Position numbers and translations under genes: made by a program. Source: Emiliania huxleyi CCMP1516 (taxonomy: Eukaryota; Haptophyta; Isochrysidales; Noelaerhabdaceae). Taken from it: a DNA stretch of 64,000 bases. Below, one piece after another: positions 31,791 to 40,313 of the stretch. The notes beneath the pieces are model-generated. The model saw only the letters and a program-made list of their open reading frames with translations. It searched no databases and was not told the origin of the DNA. The DNA lies in contig NW_005196379.1 in the NCBI RefSeq assembly GCF_000372725.1, positions 190,247-254,246 on the forward strand, read 5' to 3'. The number at the start of each line of letters is the position of its first letter. The stretch's first letter is position 1.

Positions 31791-32594
31791 CTAGAATAAT
31801 GACGCGCTGCAGCTCGCCTCGATGCCGGCCATCGTGCCAGGCTGCGGCGCATCGTCGAAGGTCACGTCGATGACCTCCACCTCGTCGGCGTGCCTCCTCG
31901 CCACGCGCATCGCCGCGTCCATCTTTTCGTGGTACGCCATGATGCGGACCGGCGAGACGGCTCGCCGGCGGAGGGCGGCGCGGGCGATGGCGGTGCGGCA
32001 GGGGACGCGGATGTAAAGCGCCTTGACGAAGAGGCCCGCCTGCCGCGCCTGCTCCATGCGGCGCACCTGCCGCTCCAGGTTCGTGCCGGTGCCGTCCACG
32101 ATGAGGCGTGAGACGGCGACATCGGTCAGCGCCCGCTCGAACCGCGCCTCGATGCGCTGGTCCGCCCACGCGTAGGCCTGCAGGCTCGAGTCGAGGTAGA
32201 GGCGGTCCGGGTCGGCCGGGTCGAAGCTCGGGTGCTGCGCAATCTCGATGTCGAGGTCGAGCACCGTCGTGCTGTTGCGCCGCTTGGCCTGGAAGGTCTC
32301 GTAGCGGCGCCCGATCACACGCGACTTGCCTGCGCCGGGCAGGCCCACCATGAAGACGGCGACGCGCGGCTGCGCAACCTCGCCGCGAGCGACCGCGTGC
32401 AGCGCCGTGTAGAGCCAGCGGCGCGGCCAGGGCAGCTGCGTGGCCGGGTTGGGCCGACTCACTCGCGCTGGGAGCGGGTCGTGGCGCGGATTGCTGCCGC
32501 CGAGCTTCTTTGGCCGAAGAGTCGCGTCGGCACGCGCGAGGTCGCAGCGAGCGTGGGGAAGGCCAGCGATCAGCAGCAGCGAGAGCGCACCCAT
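31791..32594 (-). CDS. P-loop kinase of the AAA_33/zeta-like type with signal peptide
   Basis: Start ATG 32594 gives MGALSLLLIAGLPHARCDLA, a good signal peptide; an in-frame ATG at 32627 is less likely. Walker A is VAVFMVGLPGAGKSRVIGRR near residue 80. A LDLDIEIAQHP segment follows in the Walker B position, then LIVDGTGTNLERQVRRM with the DGTG turn typical of this small-kinase group, and FVKALYIRVPCRTAIARA with AYHEKMDAAM helices. Members phosphorylate small molecules, sugars or RNA ends; zeta-type enzymes are one branch. No partner antitoxin-like gene is adjacent and the organism is eukaryotic, so I do not call it a toxin. The substrate is unknown. Confidence 0.65.
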   Translation of the reverse strand: MGALSLLLIAGLPHARCDLARADATLRPKKLGGSNPRHDPLPARVSRPNPATQLPWPRRWLYTALHAVARGEVAQPRVAVFMVGLPGAGKSRVIGRRYETFQAKRRNSTTVLDLDIEIAQHPSFDPADPDRLYLDSSLQAYAWADQRIEARFERALTDVAVSRLIVDGTGTNLERQVRRMEQARQAGLFVKALYIRVPCRTAIARAALRRRAVSPVRIMAYHEKMDAAMRVARRHADEVEVIDVTFDDAPQPGTMAGIEASCSASLF

Positions 32595-34930
32595 CCTGCG
32601 TTTCGATAAACGAGTGCCGATGTACATATTGTTCAGTCCCGAATCTCGAACGAGAATTCTCCGGCGGGATCTCGCCGTGGGTGGTGGGTGGGGGGGTGGG
32701 GTGTGGTTGGGTTGTTGGGTGTGTTCGTGTTTTATTTCTTTATTTACCCTGGCGCACTGGCGAACAGATACAGATACAACCGAAAGAGAAGAATTTTAGA
32801 CGGGACGGACGACGGCTACTCTCTCCCTGTCTCACACACGGCCGGCTGCTCCCGTGCGCCGTGGTGTACCTACGAGTATGTGCCAGAGTGCGCGTCCCCT
32901 CGAGCCCCGTGGTGTGCCGCCCCGCAGTGGTTGTGCGAAAAAACCGCAACCGCTCCAAGTGCGGTCCTGTGCGGTCCAAGGTCGAATAAGAAAAGCAAGT
33001 GAAAACATAACCCACGATGACACAACCCACAGGAATAAATACTTGTGTCGCTAGTGTTCGAACAAGCGGTCGTGTCGTGCACCTCGGGTGTTGGGGAGGT
33101 CGTGGGAGCCGCTCAGGACCATTTTGGGGGCGCAATTCGCCTGGTTTCCCTTGAACACGCGGTTTCGCCCCCTCGGGAGCGCCCACATAATCGCGCGTCC
33201 CCCCCTGTGGCGACGGTCTCGCGCACCTGCGCCAGACCCCACCGCACTAGCTACATAGATCGTCAGCAGTAGGCGTGCTCAGAGCCCGGATTTGGGCCCA
33301 TTCGCCAAAGGGCTCGAGAATGGCGCCCGGCAACGTGCAGCTGCAACCAGAGGGCGTGAGGTGAGGCCGAATCCGCAGTCGCACGAGCACCGCTGCCCCC
33401 AGCGGTGATCATGCATGGAGTGGCACGGCGGATAGGCCCGCCTGCGAGCGTGGAAGACAGTCGCGGGGCGTGAGGTCTCAATGTATCGCAGGCTAGGACC
33501 GGATACGGCGGCGCGGGAGAGGGAGGGAAGCGTGAGCGGCGGGCGATGAGAGTGATTTCCCCGATCTCGCTAAAAATGGAATGGGCCCCTCACGGGGGGC
33601 CGGGCGAGCACGCACCTCGCGTCTGGGCGCGAGTCGACGAGTGGTCGCCGAGAGATCGCCGAACCACGTCTCGAGTGCGCGCGCACACAGCACAGCTGCG
33701 GGTTGTAACTCGACTGCCGATCGCGCGTGCGGGATGTAAATGCAGCTTTCTGGCGCCAGTGCACGGTGGCAGGGACTGGAGGCTCGGCCGAAGGGGAAGA
33801 GCAGTCCTCAATCGTCACGTAGAGGTCGCTGGGCTGGATCCATCGAACTGCCACACACCTGGAGCGGAGGCACATCAGGTCTTGCGGCACGCTCTCCGAC
33901 AGATGCATGCCTTTTGAGCAAGCCCACGCGCCTCCACCGTCGCGTAGTATGCCAGCGGCACGCCGGTACGCCTACGTGTCGTGCGCGCTCGGCTGTAATC
34001 GGCGTTGAGACTGCCTAGCGCGCACATCGAGAGCGCCGAGTTGCCTTGCCGCGGGGTAACCGGCTCAAAGAGGTGGGGTTCGAGCGGCGCCTGAGCGCGT
34101 GGGAATGCGTAGTGGGCTTGGAATGAGACGCCTGGCGTGCATCGGGCTCGGACGGTGTCTGTTGTGAGCTCACCGCTCGACGCACAAACCAGGCGCTTTA
34201 GGCGCCCGCCAACTGGCCTCACGGTCGAGAGAGCGGAACGCGGCTCGCCGAACAGCAATACACGTGGCCGCACTACTGTAGAGGTACGAACAGGTATGCA
34301 GATCGCGGCGCGCCGACACTGGCACGGCGTCAGAGCCAATATTGAGCAAGGGCTCTGCTGGCCACCCGACTCGCCGGACCCTTCGGGCTCACAGCACGGC
34401 TGGCCATCGCGTGAACAGGACGTGCCCTTCCGTTTTAAGGCAGTTCAATACCTTCCCCACGGGACACCAGGTCGGTATCCGGCTAAACCACACGACCCCG
34501 AGAAACGTATAAGCCGCCCCGGCGCTGCCTCCGATTCCGGCCGTATCGGCCATTTCGCTGGGGCGGCTTATGCGTTTCTCGCCAAAATGGTAAAGATGTC
34601 GAGCCAAAGCTGTTGACGCCGAGTTCGGCACCCGATTCGCCTTAAAACTGAAGGCGGGGGCGCGGCTCGGAGATGGCAAGGCACGGCGAGTGCAAACGTG
34701 CGGCTATTATGACGCTTTAGGGGCTCCAAAACCTCCTTTTCAGTGGTAAGCGCCACCTGGCACCTCGCGCCGTGCCCCCCAGCCGCGTGTGCGATCGCCC
34801 ACGGATCCGGGGCGGGGGATGGGAGCCCGAAACGTCCACACAAGTATGCTCGGAGGCTCGTCAGATGGTTTTTCAAGCGTGGTGTCATCGTGATAACCGG
34901 AGAGACGCCTGACGGCCCCTCGAAAGTAAA
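32595..34930. other. Gene-poor 2.3 kb
   Basis: No supported gene: many short frames on both strands, none with a motif. It contains the 83-bp hairpin at 34500-34582. Composition is less GC-extreme than in neighbouring genes. Confidence 0.45.
34500..34582. repeat. Long inverted repeat (hairpin)
   Basis: GAGAAACGTATAAGCCGCCC at the left faces its near-perfect complement (GGGCGGCTTATGCGTTTCTC) at the right, with one mismatch over about 22 bp. The spacer holds a smaller palindrome, GGCCGTATCGGCC. It could be a tiny MITE or a structured RNA. Confidence 0.8.
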
Positions 34931-36406
34931 TCACGCTGAAGTACCACCACGCGCCGCGTCTAGGGCCTCACCCTGTGCCACAGCGTCACGCCACGCCTCC
35001 TCGGCGGCAGCCCTCGAGAGGTAGGCGCCTGGCCCCAGCCCGGCACGAAGACGAGAGCGCAGGGTGTGGCTGGCCTGCGCTTCCTCTGCCCAGTCGCGTG
35101 CCTTGGCCTGGAAGAAGCGGTCTACCTTGCGCAGCGAGCACAAGAACGCCGCTGTCGCCAGCACCGTGGCTGCCGCCATGGCCAGCAGCACCGACACCAG
35201 CGCCGTAGGCGCCGCCGCCCGCCTGAGTTCCTCCCCGCCGTCCTCGTCCGCCGCCAACCCGTCCGCCACCGGCGCCTCCTCCTCCAGCCTTGCCGGCCGC
35301 GCCGACCTCTGTGACGCCGCCGACCCTCCCGCGCCCTCCTCCGTGTCCGCCGTCCCGCTCGCAAAGGCAGACGCGCGGGAGACGCACGCCCGGACTGCGG
35401 CTGCGGTGCTCTCCGGGACCGACTCGAAGCGGCGCACCGCCGCCGCGTAGAGCGGCGCGTCCTCCGCGTCGTCGAGCTCGAGCCCGGGGGGCGCCGTGTG
35501 GTTCTGGACGGGCGCCGTGGCGGCGGCGCTCACCTCAATCGACCAGAGCGGCGTCCCAAAGGTGGCATGCCACAGGCAGAGCGTCTCGAGCCGACGCTCG
35601 GCAATGCCGACAAAGGCCATGCGGTGGCGCACAAAACCGACCGCGGCCGCGCTCTCGTTGGCTGCGACGGGCGAGGGGTCGGCGCAGGCCCGGCCCATCA
35701 CCATCTTGGTCTGGCAACCGGTGACGCCGGGGATCTGCAGGAAGGCGCGGAGCCCCTCGGGGGCGTCGCGCGGGAAGGCTCGCACCGTCCTGAAGTACGT
35801 TGTTCGCAGGGCAGCCGAGAGGCCCCAGCCGGCGCAGCAGCACCCCCAGCACCCCTTTGTGCCGTTGGTCCCGAAGACTTGCTGCAGGAAGCGGAACGTC
35901 GAAAGGAGCCGCTGCCGAGGCTCTCGCACGACGGTGACGACGCGGAAGGCGACGGCTCCTGGCCGCAGCACCAATGGCGGAAGCGGCTCGTGGTGCCACC
36001 GGTTTCTAGGGTGGACGAGGCGGGCGGAGCAGTCGCAGCCCAGCCGGGGAGGGCCGCTCTGGGTCGAGATATGGCTCGCGTTGAAGGAGGTTGGGCCGCA
36101 GCTGTGCGCGTACACAGTCACACTGAATAGCGTGCCCGTCTTTGGCGCATGCATCCACATGATGCGTGCCGGGGCGTCCGGCTGCATGCGCGGCACCCAA
36201 ACCTGCGGGAGTCGTGGCTCGCTGAGGCGTTGCGAGCACGCTGTACCGAGAGCACGTCGCTCCACGGCGGCGTGGCTGCTTGGCACCATTGAGGGTGTGC
36301 CGAGGGGGACCGGGAGGCGGTAAGCCGTCGTCGCCCGGCGCTGCTTGCAGCACGTGGCGATGGCGCTAAGAGGTTCCTCTTTTCCGCGGCGCGCGATACA
36401 CGTCAC
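34931..36406 (-). CDS. Membrane sulfotransferase-like protein
   Basis: Single exon of up to 491 residues; ATG 36406 is the longest start, and a later Met is possible. The PAPS loop is IMWMHAPKTGTLFSVTVY, the PKTGT form seen in Golgi carbohydrate sulfotransferases. RVVTVVREPRQRLLSTFRFL carries the R.P..R..S block of the 3'-phosphate site. The middle of the protein is Cys-rich (CWGCCCAGWG), suggesting a luminal, disulfide-bonded domain. Unusually, the only strong hydrophobic span, ALVSVLLAMAAATVLATAAF, is near the C-terminus, followed by a basic cytosolic tail, so it looks like a type I topology. The likely role is sulfation of glycans in the secretory route; the acceptor is unknown. Confidence 0.65.
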   Translation of the reverse strand: MTCIARRGKEEPLSAIATCCKQRRATTAYRLPVPLGTPSMVPSSHAAVERRALGTACSQRLSEPRLPQVWVPRMQPDAPARIMWMHAPKTGTLFSVTVYAHSCGPTSFNASHISTQSGPPRLGCDCSARLVHPRNRWHHEPLPPLVLRPGAVAFRVVTVVREPRQRLLSTFRFLQQVFGTNGTKGCWGCCCAGWGLSAALRTTYFRTVRAFPRDAPEGLRAFLQIPGVTGCQTKMVMGRACADPSPVAANESAAAVGFVRHRMAFVGIAERRLETLCLWHATFGTPLWSIEVSAAATAPVQNHTAPPGLELDDAEDAPLYAAAVRRFESVPESTAAAVRACVSRASAFASGTADTEEGAGGSAASQRSARPARLEEEAPVADGLAADEDGGEELRRAAAPTALVSVLLAMAAATVLATAAFLCSLRKVDRFFQAKARDWAEEAQASHTLRSRLRAGLGPGAYLSRAAAEEAWRDAVAQGEALDAARGGTSA

Positions 36407-36742
36407 CCAAGCCCAGGGAGTGTTTTAGTTGGCTATCTCTCTGGTCTTTTTCTTTCTTTGTTTCGGCGGCTGAGCCCCGCTGCCCCAAGCATCGCGTTAA
36501 AATACAGGGAGACGCCATGTAGGACCCGACCGCTAGTCGCGATTCCCCGTGTTTGTAGCCTGGCGTTCGTGCCCCATTTGTGCCGCCGCGTCCCGTGCCG
36601 CCGAGTTCATTTTTTAAGATCTTTCGCGAGAGATCGCGTGGGAATATGATATCCCATTGCGAATTTCTTTTTGTGGCCATCGCCCCGGAGAGAGGCTTGC
36701 TGCAGTCGTAGGCCCAACGCGATCTGCCGAGCATCACATCTC
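36407..36742. other. Intergenic, divergent promoters
   Basis: Lies between the sulfotransferase start (-) and the RWD gene start (+). No distinct element seen beyond a T-rich stretch near 36440. Confidence 0.35.
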
Positions 36743-36985
36743 ATGGAGGAGGAGCAGGCCATGGAGCTCGAGGCGCTCGAGGCGATCTTCATGGACGATT
36801 TCAAGCTCCTCGACGGCGCTGATCCGCCCGGCTTTGAGCTGACGCTCGTGCCGGAGGCCGGCGGCGACGAAACAACCACGTGTCGGTGGTCCTGCACGTC
36901 CGGTTCCCTCCAGCCTACCCCGAGTCGGCGGCGCCGCTGCTGTCGGTGGGCGGCCAGCACCCAGCCGGCCGCGGCAGCATGCCTC
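36743..36985 (+). CDS. RWD-domain protein, partial, cut by assembly gap
   Basis: The start ATG is clear, and MEEEQAMELEALEAIFMDDF followed by PPGFELTLVPEAGGDE matches the beginning of RWD domains of the RWDD1/Gir2 type, which bind translation-control GTPases (DRG). The next block, NHVSVVLHVRFPPAYPESAA then PLLSVGG, is the YPxxxP core but sits in another frame. One missing base in the GAAACAACCACG run near 36870 explains the shift, and a lost A is the simplest reading error. The gene then enters 100 N. RWD proteins average 240 residues; about 80 are visible here. Confidence 0.7.
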
Positions 36986-37085
36986 NNNNNNNNNNNNNNN
37001 NNNNNNNNNNNNNNNNNNNNNNNNNNNNNNNNNNNNNNNNNNNNNNNNNNNNNNNNNNNNNNNNNNNNNNNNNNNNNNNNNNNNN
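36986..37085. other. Assembly gap (100 N)
   Basis: Second 100-N placeholder. It interrupts the RWD gene. Confidence 0.99.
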
Positions 37086-37396
37086 CTGCGCGTCCTGGGG
37101 ATGTACCTTTGTCGCGCGCCGGAGACGACTCGCCGCCGCTGAGATCGGAGATCAAGCTCTGACAGGTCGCACGTCGCTACTTTGACGCCGACGTGACTCA
37201 CCCGTGCAGATCACATCAGGACACGGTCTCGACGCGCTCGGTACGACGCCTGCGACCCGTCTCGGGTCAGGTGGCACGACGCTCATCGCGCCTGCCAGCG
37301 ATGCCGTGCAGGTTGCCACGACGAGGTCGAGCACGCTTCTATACGCTCGCCGAGCCTTCCTTTCCATCCCATTAGGCAGCCTGGGAACGGTGGCGG
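37086..37396. other. Right of gap, nothing assigned
   Basis: No exon continuing the RWD domain is evident. Open frames exist on both strands without motifs. Confidence 0.35.
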
Positions 37397-37882
37397 TCAG
37401 AGGCAAAGACTACGAGGGGTGGTGGAACCACATGTCACGGCCACCGCCGGCTCGACCCCACGATAGCCTCCGAAGGCTGACTTTGAGGCACCATCATCGG
37501 ACGATGTCGACGAGTTGGGTCGCTCTCGCGGTAGCCAGATGACCTCCCATGTGCATTCCTCCTTTCGCAGGTAAGAAGCCGCCCCCGTGTACTGCTCGAG
37601 CTGCTGCGTCTCCCAGTGCACGAGCACTTCCAACCGCGCCCGCTCGAACACTCCCTGCGCGGCTCGCGGCACCAGCGACGTGCCAGCGCCGAGCGCGTTC
37701 AGCGATCTGCCAGCGTACTCCTTCGCACGTTGCCCGCGGCGCGCCGCCTCGCGCCCCTCACTGTCCGCGTCACGCAGCTGCTCCTTCTCGCCATCGCAGT
37801 TCCAGCACCTCGTCGCCCGTGCATCGTTCCGCGTCTCGCGCCGGCAGTAGATGCACTGCCAGTGAGTGAGGCGCCGATCCAT
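37397..37882 (-). CDS. Protein with RanBP2-type zinc finger
   Basis: Start ATG 37882 (MDRRLTHWQCIYC). The finger is HWQCIYCRRETRNDARATRC and WNCDGEKE: W-x-C-x2-C, an N-x-A-x2-x-x-C spacer, then C-x2-C, the RanBP2/ZnF pattern that binds RNA or ubiquitin. The rest, about 130 residues, is charged, with LGAGTSLVPRAAQGVFERAR and a Trp-rich segment, and shows no other domain. The frame is open to 37981. Strand-opposed frames are also open here, so the gene rests on the zinc finger. Confidence 0.5.
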   Translation of the reverse strand: MDRRLTHWQCIYCRRETRNDARATRCWNCDGEKEQLRDADSEGREAARRGQRAKEYAGRSLNALGAGTSLVPRAAQGVFERARLEVLVHWETQQLEQYTGAASYLRKEECTWEVIWLPRERPNSSTSSDDGASKSAFGGYRGVEPAVAVTCGSTTPRSLCL

Positions 37883-38663
37883 CCGCCTCGTCTTGTTTGC
37901 TCGCGTCGGCCCGACGTCGCCTCTGCGCTCATCTTGTGTGAGCGCGCCTTTGCCGGCCTCCCGAACAACGCATGCAGGCAACGGTTGTGTCCCGACACCG
38001 AACTCCCATCGGCTGCAACGGCCCGGTGTACATCACCACGTCGCCGACCGGCGCGGACAGCGGCTGCAGTATTGCCACCGGCGTGATCGTTCCTCGCGAA
38101 GGTCGTCGACAGCCGAGGTCTCGCGAGCCACTCGTCGGTTCCCTGCGGGAACCGCTCCTCGATTCGTTGCGTCTCCGCTCGGTCGTCCATCGCCGCCAGC
38201 CACCCTCGGGTCGCGTTCGGTCGCCAGCTCTCCAGCTCGTCGTTTGGTCACCGAGGAGAGGGAACGAAAGCACACCTCAAACTGCAGGACGTGCATCCTG
38301 GACGCATCCCTCCTTGTCCCACTTATCGAATTTGTGCAGGCGAGAGTACTCGTCCGAATTCCGGCGTTTTTCATAATTCTCACCCTACTATACTACAAGT
38401 ACCATCGGCTAGGGCCGCAGGAAGCGCGGGGGAGGGCGCTGGGAGCAACACGGAGCTCCGTTGGACGTTTTCAAGATTAGCGTGTCAGAGTGAAATGGAA
38501 CTAGCCAGAGAGAGCGGCGAGAGAGAGAGATAGGTATGAGATTTAGAGTTGACCTGTTGTTGGCCTCATATCGATTTATGACACATGCATGCTACGACTG
38601 TACGACGACTGTACTTAGCCATGTATGGGGGCAGCGGTTACCGCCGCGAGCGCGCACGCCGAG
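37883..38663. other. Ambiguous stretch
   Basis: A minus-strand piece near 38100-37980, reading ITPVAILQPLSAPVGDVVMY then TGPLQPMGVRCRDTTVACM, has protein-like composition and could be an upstream exon of the RanBP2-finger gene. I cannot define splice sites. The rest is unassigned. Confidence 0.3.
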
Positions 38664-39023
38664 CTAATGCCGCATGTGCTGCTGCTGGATTGGGAGAAGT
38701 GGCCTCGGGCGCTTGCCCTCGTTCTGCACGGGGTCGGCAGGCGCGTGCCTCTTGAAGCACTGCTGCGGGAGCGGAGCGCTCAAGTCCATCGGCATTCTCT
38801 GCTTCTCGGCGTCCGGGTCCAAAGCGGCGGGGTCGGGAGCGGGAGCAGGCGGCATATCACAATCAGCGCTCGGCCTGGCGATGACGTGGCCGTGCGATTC
38901 CCAGGCCTCGACGGCGGAGGCGAGCCACGACCGATCCTGAACGTGGTGGTAAAAGCCGTGTCGCATGGCGCCGGTCACCAGCTGCCGGTCCCTGGGTGGG
39001 CTGTCTCCTATAGCCGCAGTCAC
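38664..39023 (-). CDS. Hypothetical protein, 119 residues
   Basis: An intact frame with balanced composition: AMRHGFYHHVQDRSWLASAV then EAWESHGHVIARP, a Pro-rich middle, and a C-terminus containing QQCFKRHAPADPVQNEGKRP. No domain recognised. It starts 31 bp from the left end of the MITE, so it may be expressed from, or truncated by, that insertion. Confidence 0.35.
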   Translation of the reverse strand: MTAAIGDSPPRDRQLVTGAMRHGFYHHVQDRSWLASAVEAWESHGHVIARPSADCDMPPAPAPDPAALDPDAEKQRMPMDLSAPLPQQCFKRHAPADPVQNEGKRPRPLLPIQQQHMRH

Positions 39024-39053
39024 TCCCAGCTGCTCGGTGTGAATAGGAGGTAC

Positions 39054-39507
39054 AGTGGGTTGCGGGCATTAAGAAAACAGGATTCCGCGGCACGCCGCCG
39101 TTTCTAAGCCTTTCCACAGCCCTCATCCACCCCACGCCGTGGTTTCTTAGCTCCGGCCGGGGCACTCAAGCCAGAGCGCCGGCCCGAAGGATTTTTAGGT
39201 AAGAGGTAAGCTGCGGTCCGCGAGGGCGATGCCAGAGTCTGCCGCCGAGTCGGCTCTCTGTCTGGATGACGGGAAGACGCACACACGCCTCCATTCACTC
39301 CATCCACTCAGAACACCGCAGACTTGGAAAGTGACAAGTGCGCGCGCCGCAGGCGAAGAGAAATTTTGAGCTGGGCCTCCCGTTCACACTCGTGTCTGGC
39401 CTTTTCTCGGGGCCGCGCCTGCGGCGCGCCGTGGTTTCTTAGATTTTTGCGGAAATCGCTTGGTAGGGTTTCTTAATGGTACGTTTTCTTAATGCCCGCA
39501 ACCCACT
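39054..39507. mobile_element. MITE-like element with perfect 25-bp terminal inverted repeats
   Basis: The left end (39054-39078) begins AGTGGGTTGCGGGCATTAAG and the right end (39483-39507) is its exact reverse complement over 25 bp. The 454-bp interior has no intact frame. More CATTAAGAAA-type subrepeats lie near the right end (39465-39490), and GTGGTTTCTTAG occurs twice (39140, 39430). I see no target-site duplication beside the ends. The related mini-element at 23394-23492 supports mobility. Confidence 0.75.
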
Positions 39508-39870
39508 TTTTCTTCTCAATAACAAGGCTGTGAAAGACTTTCCCTGGGTCTGTCTCTCACAAGCCCTCACTATCGTCGCATGCAAGGTTCTTGTTTCTTA
39601 TCACCCTACTCTGATACGAGCGTCACATTGTAGTGAACAGGCCGAGTTCGCGGTTTGAGCGCCCAGCGCAGACCGACCGACTGCAGGGGGGGTCCGGTCG
39701 GCGGCCGCGGAGGACCGCAGACCGGAGGGGGGGTCCGGTCGGTCGGAGCGCAGACCGAGGGGGGGGTCGGTCGGGTTGGCTCGAGGGTCACACCGCACAC
39801 GCTCGCCACAGCTGTGAATAAATTAGTATCTCGAAATACTAGAGACACCAAGCGACCTCTCCCCGTCTAA
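39508..39870. repeat. Repeat-rich intergenic
   Basis: It starts with a copy of the TTTCTTCTCAATAACAAGGC repeat of 24.1 kb. It then holds a GGTCCGGTCGG/GCAGACCG minisatellite (about 39665-39780, roughly three 40-bp units). No gene. Confidence 0.7.
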
Positions 39871-40179
39871 TCACTCATCGTCGTCCGAGTTGCTGATCTC
39901 GAGACGCTCTACAGGATTGGGTCGGAACACGAGCTCGTCCATGTCCACGCTCCCGTCGTCGTCGTCCATGATTAGCTTCGCCGGCGACACACTGTACCCG
40001 TTGACGAGCCGCTTGAGCGCGGCCAGCACCTCCTTCTGCCGGCCGAGCGCGTCGGGCCGAAGCCCGTCAGGCACTCTCTCCCTAACCCTAGCCTTCTCCC
40101 GAACCCTAGTGTGTTTTGTTGCCTCCGTGCTTTCACACTCGTCTCGTCGTGTCCGTCCACTGTGATTGCGGCCGTCCAC
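39871..40179 (-). CDS. Hypothetical protein with acidic C-terminus
   Basis: 102 residues. The C-terminal half (EVLAALKRLVNGYSVSPAKL, IMDDDDGSVDMDELVFRP, NPVERLEISNSDDDE) is protein-like and acidic; the N-terminal half is Arg-rich and partly derived from AACCCTAG motifs, so the true start or an upstream exon may differ. It is divergent from the gene that starts at 40314, sharing a 130-bp gap. Not recognised. Confidence 0.45.
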   Translation of the reverse strand: MDGRNHSGRTRRDECESTEATKHTRVREKARVRERVPDGLRPDALGRQKEVLAALKRLVNGYSVSPAKLIMDDDDGSVDMDELVFRPNPVERLEISNSDDDE

Positions 40180-40313
40180 GACTACGTCGTCTCTAGAGAA
40201 CGTATCAACCCCCTTCTGGTGCCGACCGCGCCCCCGCGGGGCACGGCCGGACGTGGCAGCGTCAACTGGTCACGACCAGCACTTTGGGGGAGTCCCTTCA
40301 CGCTATCCCAGAT

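Noticed and set aside
31791-32594. Zeta-type toxin with antitoxin
   Set aside because: Only the general small-kinase P-loop pattern is present, with a signal peptide in a eukaryotic context, and no antitoxin-like partner is adjacent.
40060-40115. Fourth telomere-like insertion (AACCCTAG motifs)
   Set aside because: Only two isolated telo-box-like units, no tract and no flanking duplication. It could be promoter motifs of the divergent gene pair.
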